The notes beneath the pieces are model-generated. The model was not told where the DNA came from. It searched no databases and saw only the letters and a list, made by a program, of their open reading frames with translations. From an uncultured Clostridia bacterium (GTDB taxonomy: Bacteria; Bacillota; Clostridia; Christensenellales; UBA1242): a stretch of DNA of 13,124 nucleotides. Shown one piece after another: positions 1 to 8,133 of the stretch (positions within the stretch are counted from its first letter, which is position 1; the number at the start of each line of letters is the position of its first letter). A program made the position numbers and the translations under genes. The DNA lies in assembly GCA_937992055.1 (NCBI GenBank), contig CALKLQ010000021.1:1-13124 (forward strand), in the 5' to 3' direction.

Positions 1-69
1 GCACCAAACTATTGCGAAGTTTGTGGATATGCAAAGAGTTTCTTTGAAATAAAACCAGAGAATTATTAA
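1..69 (+). CDS. Rubrerythrin-like protein, C-terminal end only
   Basis: Frame 1 is open from the window edge for 22 codons and ends in TAA. The peptide begins APNYCEVCGYAKSFFE and finishes PENY. A CxxCGY knuckle followed by a phenylalanine-rich stretch and a terminal ENY is the usual end of rubrerythrin, where this half of a rubredoxin-like site binds one iron. Rubrerythrins are cytoplasmic peroxide-scavenging non-haem iron proteins of anaerobes. Only the second CxxC pair is visible; the diiron four-helix bundle and first CxxC pair would lie upstream. A strong terminator follows about 20 bases later, so this is the last gene of its transcript. Another small rubredoxin-fold zinc or iron protein cannot be excluded from 22 residues. 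Confidence 0.7.
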   Translation, partial: APNYCEVCGYAKSFFEIKPENY

Positions 70-87
70 TAAAATAAGAAAAAATTA

Positions 88-130
88 AAAAATAACATAA
101 GGCGTTTAAAACGCAATATGTTATTTTTTT
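88..130 (+). terminator. Intrinsic terminator after the rubrerythrin-like gene
   Basis: A long imperfect hairpin: outer arms AATAACATA and TATGTTATT enclose an inner stem GCGTTT/AAACGC around one A, followed by a run of T. It starts about 20 bases after the stop codon. The A-run on the other side means it could also stop minus-strand transcripts. Confidence 0.85.
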
Positions 131-389
131 TATTTTAAGATAATTTAGTTGAAAAACATTGAAGTTTAAAGCAAAAACGAAACCAAGATTAAAGACTTTT
201 GAAACTTGCAGAATAATAGAAAAAACTTTATGTTTTTTCATACTTTTTGGAAAATATTTCTAAAGATCGCTATTTATAAAAGTTACCAAACTCATCTCTT
301 TTTTGATGTATCCAGTTTAGATGTGATGGATTTTCTGTCTTAGGAACTTCACAATTTACAACTATTCCAAAACAGTCGTGTAAAAAGAA
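131..389. other. Intergenic stretch with no supported gene
   Basis: Between the terminator and the repeat copy R1 no gene is convincing. There is an AT-only-like hairpin GAAAAAAC/GTTTTTTC at 219-239 with a 5-base loop. A minus-strand frame opening with GTG at 455 and ending at 270 has no usable Shine-Dalgarno sequence and runs straight through the hairpin and conserved block of R1, so it is not called. Confidence 0.5.
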
Positions 390-500
390 ATACGAAACAC
401 TTATTTCTAAATGTTTCGTATGACTCTCTATTGGCGGGATGGTGGCAATTCTCACCCCCGCAAAATTAAGATAAAATAAGGATTAAACCCGTGTGCGAAC
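390..500 (-). repeat. Dispersed hairpin repeat, copy R1
   Basis: A 71-base block at 430-500 aligns without gaps to 4199-4269 (copy R2) at 57 of 71 positions by hand count. Read on the minus strand, the block ends in CCCGCCAAT and is followed by a hairpin with perfect 10-base arms ATACGAAACA/TGTTTCGTAT (390-399 and 412-421), then a T-rich run. Minus-strand GCGGG and CCCGC also pair inside the block. The hairpin lies where R2 and R3 have a different hairpin. Function unknown; a mobile palindromic repeat or a small structured RNA with a terminator are both possible. Confidence 0.7.
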
Positions 501-514
501 ATTGTTCTTATTGC

Positions 515-531
515 TAGGGTAAATAACCCTA
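515..531. other. Short hairpin upstream of the YhaO-like gene
   Basis: TAGGGT and ACCCTA form a 6-base stem with a 5-base AT loop. It lies about 107 bases before the predicted -10 element of the next gene and lacks a following T-run, so it is not a terminator. Its role is unknown. Confidence 0.3.
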
Positions 532-612
532 ATTATGAGTTTTTGTAAAAAGATATTCTTTTAATATGTTTTGGGATTTGTTTTATATATTTTAAAATTA
601 AATATTAAAAAA

Positions 613-658
613 TTAACAATTTTATAAAAATATATGATATACTGAAATTGGCGAGGTG
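613..658 (+). promoter_or_regulatory. Promoter and ribosome binding site of the YhaO/YhaN-like operon
   Basis: An extended -10 element, TG at 635-636 then TATACT at 638-643, lies 19 bases after a TTAACA -35-like hexamer (613-618). GAGGTG at 653-658 sits 5 bases before the ATG and fixes the start. The leader would be very short, about 14 bases. The -35 spacing is long, so the extended -10 probably matters most. Confidence 0.6.
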
Positions 659-663
659 CTATT

Positions 664-1737
664 ATGAAGTTTATACATTGTGCAGATATTCATTTGGATA
701 GTAAGATGGAGACAAATTTATCATCACAGAAAGCGAAGGAACGAAAAAAAGAAATTCTTAATACTTTTGAGAAAATGGTTACATATGCAACGGAGAATGA
801 CGTAAAAGCAATAATTATTGCTGGTGATATGTTTGATACTGCAAGGATAACCAATATCACTAAAACCCGAGTTTTAAATACTATAAGTAAAAATCCAAAC
901 ATTGATTTTTTATATTTAAGTGGCAACCACGATGAAAGTAATTTTATATCTTTAATCGAAGATGTCCCTAAAAATTTGAAGATATTCGGCAATAAATGGA
1001 CAACATTCGAATACGGCAACATAAAAATCACAGGTGTATGTCTTAATGAAAACAATTCAGCTACGATTTACGATACTTTAAACCTTGGTTCGAATGATAT
1101 AAACATTGTTGTTATGCATGGGCAAATCAGTAAACACAATTCAAAAGAAAAGGGGGAGATAATCAATCTTACAAAACTAAAAAATAAAAATATTGATTAT
1201 CTTGCTTTGGGACATATACATTCTTATATTCAAGATAAGCTGGACAAGAGAGGTGTATATTGTTACTCAGGTTGTTTGGAAGGAAGAGGTTTTGATGAAT
1301 GTGGTGAAAAAGGGTTTGTTTTGCTAGATATAGAAGATTCTTCTATTTTATCGCAATTTATACCATTTGCAAAAAGACAATTAGTAGAGTTGGTTGTTGA
1401 TATTACTGGGTATGATAATTGGTTTGATATAGAAAGTGAAGTGTTGCAACAAAGCAAAAAATTGTCTTTTGATAATTTACTCAAAGTGACTCTTAAGGGA
1501 AAGTATAAAATTAAACTAGATAAACATCTGGGTATGTTGGAACAAAAACTAGAAAAATTTTATTTTGTTAAAATTAAAGATGAGTCAATATTGGAAGTAA
1601 CATTAAAAGATGTTGAAAACGACATTTCATTAAGAGGAGAATTTATTAGAAAGGTATTGTCTTCAACTTTAAAAGATGAGGAAAAGGAACAAACAATTCT
1701 AGTTGGATTAAAATCTTTATTCGGGGAGGATTTGTAA
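664..1737 (+). CDS. YhaO/SbcD-like metallophosphoesterase (DNA repair nuclease)
   Basis: A 357-residue calcineurin-fold phosphoesterase of the SbcD/Mre11/YhaO group. All metal-binding motifs are visible in order: D8-x-H10 in HCADIH, GD at 54-55, GNHD at 87-90, H152 in MHGQ and GHIH at 183-186. These residues hold the two Mn ions used for phosphodiester cleavage, so the enzyme should be active. Residues from about 230 onward form the small cap and ATPase-binding tail. The family works with a Rad50/SbcC-like ATPase to trim DNA ends; that partner is the next gene, starting one base after this stop, with GGGGAGGA inside this gene's end. The start is set by GAGGTG five bases upstream. The length is close to SbcD/YhaO proteins. 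The exact subfamily (YhaO rather than SbcD) is inferred from the YhaN-like neighbour. Confidence 0.88.
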   Translation: MKFIHCADIHLDSKMETNLSSQKAKERKKEILNTFEKMVTYATENDVKAIIIAGDMFDTARITNITKTRVLNTISKNPNIDFLYLSGNHDESNFISLIEDVPKNLKIFGNKWTTFEYGNIKITGVCLNENNSATIYDTLNLGSNDINIVVMHGQISKHNSKEKGEIINLTKLKNKNIDYLALGHIHSYIQDKLDKRGVYCYSGCLEGRGFDECGEKGFVLLDIEDSSILSQFIPFAKRQLVELVVDITGYDNWFDIESEVLQQSKKLSFDNLLKVTLKGKYKIKLDKHLGMLEQKLEKFYFVKIKDESILEVTLKDVENDISLRGEFIRKVLSSTLKDEEKEQTILVGLKSLFGEDL

Positions 1738-1738
1738 T

Positions 1739-4039
1739 ATGAAATTAATTAAATGTCATATTGAGAATTTTGGCAAATTAAATAATTTTGAATTTAACTT
1801 TTCCGAAGGTTTTAATAGCATTAAAGAGGAAAATGGCTGGGGTAAAAGTACTTTTGCAACATTCATTAAATCCATGTTTTATGGATTGCCTTCTACAACT
1901 AAAAGAAATTTAGATGAAAATGAAAGGAAAAAATATACACCATGGCAAGGTGGTAATTTCGGTGGAAATATAGACTTCGAAATTAATGGAAAACAATATC
2001 GTATAGAAAGGTTTTTTGGCAAGAACAACTCGGAAGATACATTTTCGCTTATAGATATCGCAACAGGAAAAGAATCAAAAGATTATACTGAAAATATTGG
2101 CGAGCAAGTTTTTGAACTTGATGAAGAGGCATTTGAAAGAAGTGCGTTTATTCCACAAAAGGTTTTAAATTCAAGCATTAATGAAAGCATTTCAAACAAG
2201 TTGACAAACTTGATTCAAGGAACAACAGATAACTATAATTATGAAGATGCTCAAGACAAACTTGATAAAAAGAGATCTTTTCTGTCCAATAATAAAGGAA
2301 GTGGACAAATTCAGTTAATCGAAAATAAGATAGAAGATGTAATAGGACAAATAACAGAATTAAACACAAGTGCATTAGCGATAAATGATATTCAAAAACA
2401 AGTTGATTTGTATGACAATGATATAGATAAACTCTTAAAAGAACAAAGTGAAATTAAAACACAAATTAAAGAATATAGTAAAGCTCAACAAAAAATTGCA
2501 AACAAAGATTTGTATAATAAATTGAACAATCAAGTCTCCGAAACAAATAAAACAATAAGCGTGAAAGAAAATGTTTTTAATGGTAAAAATACTAGTGTAC
2601 TAGAAATAGACTCCTATATTAATATTGCGAAAGATGTATCAAAGCGAGAATCTGAATTAAAATTAAAAGAAAAAGATGAATATGTTAATAAAAAATATGA
2701 CAGTCTAGTAAAATATTTTGGTGATGAGAATAATATTCCAACGGCCGAAAAAACTAAAGAAATAAGTGACAAAATATTGAATTATACCAGCCTAAAAAAT
2801 CAAGTTGAAAGTTTATCTGTTCAACAAAAAAGCATAAACGAAACCAATAAAAAGTCCAAATTATTAGGCTTATTTGCAATATTATCATTATTAAGTTTGA
2901 TTCTGGGTGCAGTGTTAATAAATACATCTTTAATGGTTTCAGTTATATTGTTAGTTATTGGGGGAATTCTACTATTATCATCTGGTTTTATGTATTTGGT
3001 TAATATGATTAATGTAAAGACTAAAAATGTAAATAATGTAAATTACGAACAACTACAATCCAACAATAATGAATGCTTAAAACTGCAAAAAGAAATAGAA
3101 AAATTTTTATATTGTTTTGAAGATGTTGATACCGATTACAACACTGCAATAAGTAATATAATTTTAAACAGAAAAGACTTTGAAAATATAAAAAAACAAA
3201 AAGAAGAAAATCTAAAAGAGAATAATGAGTTAAGAGATAGTCTGTCAGAAGAAAAGGTAAAAGTAGAAAACTTCTTGGAACAATTTAATCTTGATAATAA
3301 CATTGATTTACTTGATAATCTTGCACTCTTAAAACAAACACTTATTGACATTTCAAATTTAAAAGAAAAATTAAAAAAGGAACAAGATGAATTAGATAAT
3401 TTTAAAAAAGAAAAAAATTTTGATATTGATGATAATTCTATAGTAAATGTTGATATAAATAAATTACAATCAAAAGAAAGTGAATATCAAAACCAAATTG
3501 ATACTTACAGAGAATATAAATCAAACTGTGTTGCTAAAATTAGTAAGATTCAAGACGATATTTCTGTACTGGACGATTTAGAAAGTCAGAAAGAGAATCT
3601 TGAGAATGAATTAAATGAGCTTAATAAAGAATTTAACGCTATTAAAAATGCTAAAAAATTCCTTGAAATGGCAAATGAGAGTTTATCAACTAAATTTTTA
3701 GAGCCAATGAAAAATGGATTAAATAAATATTTAAGTCTAATAACTGGCAAAGATTTTGAAAATCTTAAATTAGATATAGATTTTAATATTTCGTTTGAAG
3801 AATATGGAAAATACAGAGATGTTGATTATTATAGTAAAGGTTACAAAAACTTAATTGATTTATGTATGAGATTGGCATTAATTGATGCTCTCTTCGATAA
3901 GGAAAAACCTTTTATTGTTTTAGATGACCCATTTGTAAATATGGATGATGTGAAAATTGAAAACGCAAAACAATTTTTGCACGAGTTATCAAAAACTTAT
4001 CAATTAATTTATTTTTCATGTCACGAATCAAGATGTTAA
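1739..4039 (+). CDS. YhaN/SbcC-like SMC-type ATPase with two membrane segments
   Basis: A 766-residue Rad50/SMC-like ATPase. The N-terminus carries a Walker A motif, ENGWGKST at 31-38, in the IENFGKL...F context typical of SbcC, RecF and YhaN. Then come lysine/glutamate-rich coiled-coil stretches interrupted at about 375-422 by two hydrophobic segments joined by a short turn, a feature of the YhaN branch, and a second coiled coil. The C-terminal half-site has the signature YSKGYKN (S699-G701), Walker B FIVLDDP (D729, D730) and the H-loop histidine H762 in SCHES. The two halves fold together to drive the YhaO-like nuclease encoded just upstream (one-base gap, coupled translation). It is clearly shorter than B. 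subtilis YhaN (about 960 residues), mainly in the coils, and stops four residues after the H-loop. Membrane placement of a DNA-end processing complex is inferred. Confidence 0.85.
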   Translation: MKLIKCHIENFGKLNNFEFNFSEGFNSIKEENGWGKSTFATFIKSMFYGLPSTTKRNLDENERKKYTPWQGGNFGGNIDFEINGKQYRIERFFGKNNSEDTFSLIDIATGKESKDYTENIGEQVFELDEEAFERSAFIPQKVLNSSINESISNKLTNLIQGTTDNYNYEDAQDKLDKKRSFLSNNKGSGQIQLIENKIEDVIGQITELNTSALAINDIQKQVDLYDNDIDKLLKEQSEIKTQIKEYSKAQQKIANKDLYNKLNNQVSETNKTISVKENVFNGKNTSVLEIDSYINIAKDVSKRESELKLKEKDEYVNKKYDSLVKYFGDENNIPTAEKTKEISDKILNYTSLKNQVESLSVQQKSINETNKKSKLLGLFAILSLLSLILGAVLINTSLMVSVILLVIGGILLLSSGFMYLVNMINVKTKNVNNVNYEQLQSNNNECLKLQKEIEKFLYCFEDVDTDYNTAISNIILNRKDFENIKKQKEENLKENNELRDSLSEEKVKVENFLEQFNLDNNIDLLDNLALLKQTLIDISNLKEKLKKEQDELDNFKKEKNFDIDDNSIVNVDINKLQSKESEYQNQIDTYREYKSNCVAKISKIQDDISVLDDLESQKENLENELNELNKEFNAIKNAKKFLEMANESLSTKFLEPMKNGLNKYLSLITGKDFENLKLDIDFNISFEEYGKYRDVDYYSKGYKNLIDLCMRLALIDALFDKEKPFIVLDDPFVNMDDVKIENAKQFLHELSKTYQLIYFSCHESRC

Positions 4040-4065
4040 GAGTATTGTATAAAATTTATAAAAAT

Positions 4066-4097
4066 AAAAAGTTGACTATAAAAATAGCCAACTTTTT
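4066..4097. terminator. Bidirectional intrinsic terminator after the YhaN-like gene
   Basis: AGTTGACTAT pairs with ATAGCCAACT (one A-C mismatch) around an AAAA loop. The stem is flanked by A-runs on the left and T-runs on the right, so it can terminate on both strands. It lies 27 bases past the TAA of the YhaN-like gene, ending that operon. Confidence 0.85.
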
Positions 4098-4103
4098 TAT
4101 TCA

Positions 4104-4160
4104 TTAGTACTTATTTGTTCTTCTTAAACTTGGTATTATAATAGCAGGAATGCCTTTTAG
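4104..4160 (-). pseudogene. Possible fossil coding tail (LKGIPAIIIPSLRR)
   Basis: On the minus strand this stretch reads LKGIPAIIIPSLRRTNKY and stops, directly before the terminator at 4066-4097. The region at 8080-8133 reads LKGIPGIVIPSIRLISS and stops, again just before a terminator. Many of the base differences between the two fall at third codon positions, suggesting both were once under protein-level selection. Neither has a start codon of its own and the frame upstream runs into the repeat. It could be the eroded 3' end of a lost gene, or part of the repeat read by chance. Confidence 0.3.
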
Positions 4161-4270
4161 AAAAAAATAAAAGAACTGCGTGTGCGAACGCAGTTCCGAT
4201 TGGCGGAATAGTGTCAATTCGCACCCTTGCTAAATTAAAAGAATATAAGGCTTATAGCCGCGTGCGAACG
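4147..4270 (-). repeat. Dispersed hairpin repeat, copy R2
   Basis: Positions 4147-4207 are identical to 8120-8180 (copy R3) except for one base in 61. Positions 4199-4269 match the R1 block at about 80%. A perfect hairpin GAACTGCGT/ACGCAGTTC lies at 4173-4181 and 4188-4196 with loop GTGCGA; on the minus strand it is followed by a T-rich run, like an intrinsic terminator. A second GTGCGAA-bearing palindrome, CGCGT/ACGCG, lies at 4259-4272. Minus-strand TTCGCAC and GTGCGAA within the block can pair over about 45 bases. This is the fullest copy in the window. Confidence 0.8.
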
Positions 4271-4440
4271 CGATTCCGGTTGATAGGTTACAATATAAAT
4301 TAAACTGAAAACGACCACGGCAAATCTGTTGACCATTATCTGAAGAAGTATGGACTAATCTAAAAAAGTACGTTAGAAATAGCGAGCTTTTCATAATTTT
4401 AACTTAAATAAAAATTTTAGAATTCTTATACAAAAATAAA
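4271..4440. other. Intergenic stretch with a short relict frame
   Basis: No complete gene. Positions 4304-4363 (+) are less AT-rich than the surroundings and read TENDHGKSVDHYLKKYGLI then stop, directly after another stop. This looks like the eroded end of a coding sequence, but 19 residues are too few to name a family. The rest, up to the promoter of the helicase gene, is plain AT-rich sequence. Confidence 0.3.
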
Positions 4441-4486
4441 CAGAGTATGGTATAATAAAAGTGTAAAACTTAAGTGTACAAAGGAG
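4427..4486 (+). promoter_or_regulatory. Promoter and ribosome binding site of the helicase gene
   Basis: Extended -10: TG at 4448-4449, then TATAAT at 4451-4456, 18 bases after TATACA (4427-4432). A perfect AAGGAG at 4481-4486 lies 6 bases before the ATG at 4493. The predicted leader is about 30 bases. The gene therefore has its own transcript, separate from the YhaO/YhaN-like operon. Confidence 0.75.
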
Positions 4487-4492
4487 CAAGGT

Positions 4493-7400
4493 ATGATAGA
4501 CAAAATAAGTGCTTTAATAAATGAAAAAATAAGTGAACAAAAAACTATCTATGTATTAAAAGGTTTTAATTCTATAATTGATAAAATGAAGTTAGATTGT
4601 GAACACGTACTTGATTTGGATTTAACTAAGGATATAAAAAATTTAGAAAACTCACAAAACAAATTATTGGAAAGCTCAATTAAAGGATTAATATCTAATT
4701 CTCCTTTGTACTGTTTGTATGAAGAAATGTATATGCTTATTAAGCAAGAGCTTTTTGGTATTGTAAAGGCAAATAATTATAAAGTTTGTATTATAGATAT
4801 AGGGATATTTAACAATTATTATCCCGGCTTCAATAATCAAGATAATAACATAATTGTGAACAAATATGACCAAGATTTACCTGAAAGTAATTTTTTACAA
4901 AAAGTTTATTCCAGTTGTATTAACGAAAGTAATAATTTGGTAATTTCTTATAATGAAATTGATTCTGAATTTGTAGATTCATATATTAGTTTATTTATGT
5001 CTCATTCAACTTATTTGATAGCACATAAAATTGATGATACAAAAAATATTGATGTTTTTGATAATACTAATTTTCAGCATTTGGTTGGAATATTTAATAA
5101 AATAATGAATGGAGAATGTAATACAATTTCATATTTTAAAGTTGAAAATAATGACAGATCTCCAGCATTAAAGTTTGTCTCTATCTTAAATTCCTTAGGA
5201 GTTAGGGTTGTTACAAAAGAAAATTTATTAAGAGAACAATTGCCGGATCTTTATAATGATTATTTAGACATTCTTCATAGGAAAAATGAAACATTCGATT
5301 TTTATGATATAGAAATGTATAAAGATCCATTTAATTCAAATGAGATTTCAAAATTAAATCAAAGTATAATTATAGATACTATATATCAAAACATTTTAAA
5401 AGCACAAAGTGGTCAGTATCCTAGGGATATATTTGTTACTGCTCCAACAGGTGCAGGAAAATCAATCCTTTTCCAAATTCCGGCGATATTAGCAGCTGAA
5501 AAGAATAATTTAGTTACTATTGTTATTTCTCCATTAATAGGATTAATGAATGACCAAGTTGAAAATATTAAGCCTATGACAAAGTGTGCTGCTACGATTA
5601 ATTCAGACTTTACTCCTTTTGAAAAAGAAAAAATAAAAGAAAATATAAAAGATGGTAAAATATCTATATTATATATTTCGCCAGAATCGTTATTGAGTAA
5701 TTCGGACATCACAACATTTATTGGAGATAGGCAAATAGGACTTTTGGTTATTGACGAAGCACATACAATAGCAACGTGGGGTAAGAATTTTAGACCTGAC
5801 TATTGGTATTTGGGAGACTATCTAAACAAATTAAGACATAATTCAAAACATATATTTCCAATAGCAACATTTACAGCAACGGCTACTATAGGAAATGGTA
5901 CAGAAGATATGTATCATGATATTATTGACAGTTTAAATATGACACCAATTGCCTTTATAGGAAATGTAAAAAGAAAAAATATCAAATTTAACATTCGTGT
6001 TTGTAAAAAAGATCACGCTTATGCTGAAGAAAAAGATCAAAAGGTAATATCAACAATAAATAAATATTTAGAAAGTAATGAAAAAACATTGGTTTACTTT
6101 CCATATGTATCGAAATTAAATGAAATATATAATTATTTAGACACTCAAAAAGTTGCTAAATATTATGGGGGGTTAGATAAAACGAATAAAAATGAGACTC
6201 TGGACAATATAAAGGTTGGAACTTCAAATGTGGTTTTGGCAACGAAGGCTTTCGGAATGGGAATTGATGTTTCTGATATTACTAATGTTTATCATTTTGC
6301 TCCAACAGGAAATCTGGCAGACTATGTGCAGGAAATAGGTAGAGCTGCTAGAAAACCAGAATTGACAGGTATTGCATCAACAGATTTTTATAGAGAAGAT
6401 TTTAGATATATTAATAAATTATATGGAATGTCTCAAATAACTATTTACAACATAATTGGAGTTTTACAAAAAATATTATATAAGTATAGGCAATGTAAAA
6501 AAAGAAATTTTTTAATATCGACAGAAGAATTTGCTCATGTGTTTGTTGCACAAGATGATGCAGAAATAGAAAATAAATTAAAGGCAACTATTTTGGCAAT
6601 AAAAAAAGATTTTATAAAAATGACAAGCTATGTTCCTTTGATATTTAAGCCAAGAAGCATGTTTACGAAAGGATTGTTTTTTATTCCAGATTCAAAACTT
6701 ACTTATGTAAAAACCATTGGTTTTTATAAATATCTTAATAAAAGATATGACAGAGAACAATTATCAAAAATGACAGGTGAAGGAAGTTTACATTCATATT
6801 TAGGGGACGTGTATGATTTTGACTTCAAGAAATGTTGGGAGGAAAAGTATAATAATCTAGAATCCAACGGTCTTTCATTTGGGGCATTTAAAAGAAAATT
6901 TTTCACAGTAGATGATAAAGGAATTAATGAATTAGGTTTGGATAAAAATGCTTTTTTAGATAGGATGTTGCTTAAAGTTGCAACTAAGTATGGTGAGAAT
7001 TTTAATTCCATTTGTAATAAATCATACCTTATTCTTGATAAAATTAAAGAAACACTTGATGATCTAAGGGTTTCTGGAAAGCATTTTAGCATTGAAGACA
7101 TGGCATCGAAAGTTTGTGTAAAATTAAATGAAGGGATAAGTGTTCGTAAAATGAGTGGAATTCTTGATCCTCTATTAAACATATTAATAAGTGTTGACAG
7201 AAATACAACTTTTGGTAAAACAAAGTTCTGTGAATATAACTCTCAAACCAATAAATATCATATAATTTCATCATATTATAGTAGATTGATTTATGATTTA
7301 AAAAAGGAAATTAAAGCATATTTCTGCAATAATCTATTAGAAAACGAGAGGATCTCTATCATTGATTCAACTAAAGATTCAAATAAGAAAATGAGAAAAA

Positions 7401-7990
7401 ATTTATTGTTGGTTTCTGTACAGTTATTGGAATTGTTTGATCTAGTAACATATAGTTTACAAAATGGTGAAAGACCAGAATTCTTTATTCGTATTAATAG
7501 TGAGAAAGCGATACAAAGAGTTTTAGACAAAAAGGATTACCATAGTCAAACACTAGATACTATAAGAGATATGCATTATTCATCTGTTGATTTTATGACT
7601 CATTTCTTTGAAAAGTTAAATGATAACGAGAGTAGGTGGAATTTTATAGAAGATTACTTTTTGGGTGTTGATTTGTATAAAAAGTATAATGTTGAAAAAA
7701 ATAATAAGACTAAAATAAAAATAATTGATGATGCTCGCAATGAGCAATCAACACACATAAATCAAGATGTCACAAAAAAAGAAATGTTAAATATTTACAC
7801 AATAAGTGGAGATGAGGTTGAGGGGAGATATTATATTTCAGATAGAGAAATAAAACTATCATATCCTGCAATTAAATTATCAAAAGACTGTGAAGTGGCG
7901 AAATGTTTATTAAAAGGTAGGGTTGGTGACGTATTTAAAGTTAATGACTATGAGTATTTAATTGAAAATATTGAGCAGCACGAAATTTAA
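4493..7990 (+). CDS. RecQ-like DEAH helicase with GreA/GreB C-terminal-like domain
   Basis: A 1165-residue superfamily 2 helicase. Residues 1-300 match nothing I recognise. The core has Walker A APTGAGKS (317-324), DEAH (421-424), motif III TATAT (461-465) and motif VI QEIGRAAR (613-620), with the order and wording of RecQ (ISPLIGLMNDQ, FGMGID). ATP-driven 3'-5' unwinding is expected from the family. After the core there is no cysteine cluster like the RecQ zinc domain; instead about 450 residues without recognised folds. The last 63 residues (about 1103-1165) run TISGDEVEG...CLLKGRVGDVFKV...YLIENIE, the pattern of the GreA/GreB C-terminal FKBP-like domain that docks on RNA polymerase. It stands alone between two terminators and two near-identical direct repeats. 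A defence role is inferred from size and context only; the helicase call is firm, the GreA-like tail moderately so. Confidence 0.85.
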   Translation: MIDKISALINEKISEQKTIYVLKGFNSIIDKMKLDCEHVLDLDLTKDIKNLENSQNKLLESSIKGLISNSPLYCLYEEMYMLIKQELFGIVKANNYKVCIIDIGIFNNYYPGFNNQDNNIIVNKYDQDLPESNFLQKVYSSCINESNNLVISYNEIDSEFVDSYISLFMSHSTYLIAHKIDDTKNIDVFDNTNFQHLVGIFNKIMNGECNTISYFKVENNDRSPALKFVSILNSLGVRVVTKENLLREQLPDLYNDYLDILHRKNETFDFYDIEMYKDPFNSNEISKLNQSIIIDTIYQNILKAQSGQYPRDIFVTAPTGAGKSILFQIPAILAAEKNNLVTIVISPLIGLMNDQVENIKPMTKCAATINSDFTPFEKEKIKENIKDGKISILYISPESLLSNSDITTFIGDRQIGLLVIDEAHTIATWGKNFRPDYWYLGDYLNKLRHNSKHIFPIATFTATATIGNGTEDMYHDIIDSLNMTPIAFIGNVKRKNIKFNIRVCKKDHAYAEEKDQKVISTINKYLESNEKTLVYFPYVSKLNEIYNYLDTQKVAKYYGGLDKTNKNETLDNIKVGTSNVVLATKAFGMGIDVSDITNVYHFAPTGNLADYVQEIGRAARKPELTGIASTDFYREDFRYINKLYGMSQITIYNIIGVLQKILYKYRQCKKRNFLISTEEFAHVFVAQDDAEIENKLKATILAIKKDFIKMTSYVPLIFKPRSMFTKGLFFIPDSKLTYVKTIGFYKYLNKRYDREQLSKMTGEGSLHSYLGDVYDFDFKKCWEEKYNNLESNGLSFGAFKRKFFTVDDKGINELGLDKNAFLDRMLLKVATKYGENFNSICNKSYLILDKIKETLDDLRVSGKHFSIEDMASKVCVKLNEGISVRKMSGILDPLLNILISVDRNTTFGKTKFCEYNSQTNKYHIISSYYSRLIYDLKKEIKAYFCNNLLENERISIIDSTKDSNKKMRKNLLLVSVQLLELFDLVTYSLQNGERPEFFIRINSEKAIQRVLDKKDYHSQTLDTIRDMHYSSVDFMTHFFEKLNDNESRWNFIEDYFLGVDLYKKYNVEKNNKTKIKIIDDARNEQSTHINQDVTKKEMLNIYTISGDEVEGRYYISDREIKLSYPAIKLSKDCEVAKCLLKGRVGDVFKVNDYEYLIENIEQHEI

Positions 7991-8022
7991 TCATTAGTAA
8001 CAATATTAATAATAAACACAAT

Positions 8023-8060
8023 AAAAAGGTCAACTCTATTTACTCGGAATTGACCTTTTT
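8023..8060. terminator. Bidirectional intrinsic terminator after the helicase gene
   Basis: Perfect 11-base arms AAAAAGGTCAA (8023-8033) and TTGACCTTTTT (8050-8060) around a 16-base loop, 32 bases after the helicase stop. The A/T symmetry allows use from either strand. Confidence 0.85.
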
Positions 8061-8079
8061 AAAAATTATATGTTTGAGT

Positions 8080-8133
8080 TTAACTGGATATCAATCTAAT
8101 TGAAGGAATAACGATACCTGGAATGCCTTTTAG
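8080..8133 (-). pseudogene. Possible fossil coding tail (LKGIPGIVIPSIR)
   Basis: Minus-strand partner of the stretch at 4104-4160: LKGIPGIVIPSIRLISS and a stop codon, close to the terminator at 8023-8060. It begins inside the 61-base repeat shared with 4147-4207 and continues into sequence that is no longer alike at DNA level but stays similar as peptide (GIP-x-I-x-IPS). No start codon or ribosome binding site is attached. Low confidence; chance similarity over 12-14 residues is possible. Confidence 0.3.

Noticed and set aside
270..455. Minus-strand frame of 61 codons opening with GTG
   Set aside because: It has no proper ribosome binding site, its N-terminal part (IPPI) is the translation of the repeat block shared with R2, and it spans the R1 hairpin. 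Better explained as repeat sequence.
6724..7274. Minus-strand open frames inside the helicase gene
   Set aside because: They are antisense to an uninterrupted 1165-codon gene and lack ribosome binding sites or recognisable motifs.
4493..7990. Calling the helicase a canonical recQ gene
   Set aside because: It is about twice the usual length, has no four-cysteine zinc region after the core, and carries extra N- and C-terminal parts.
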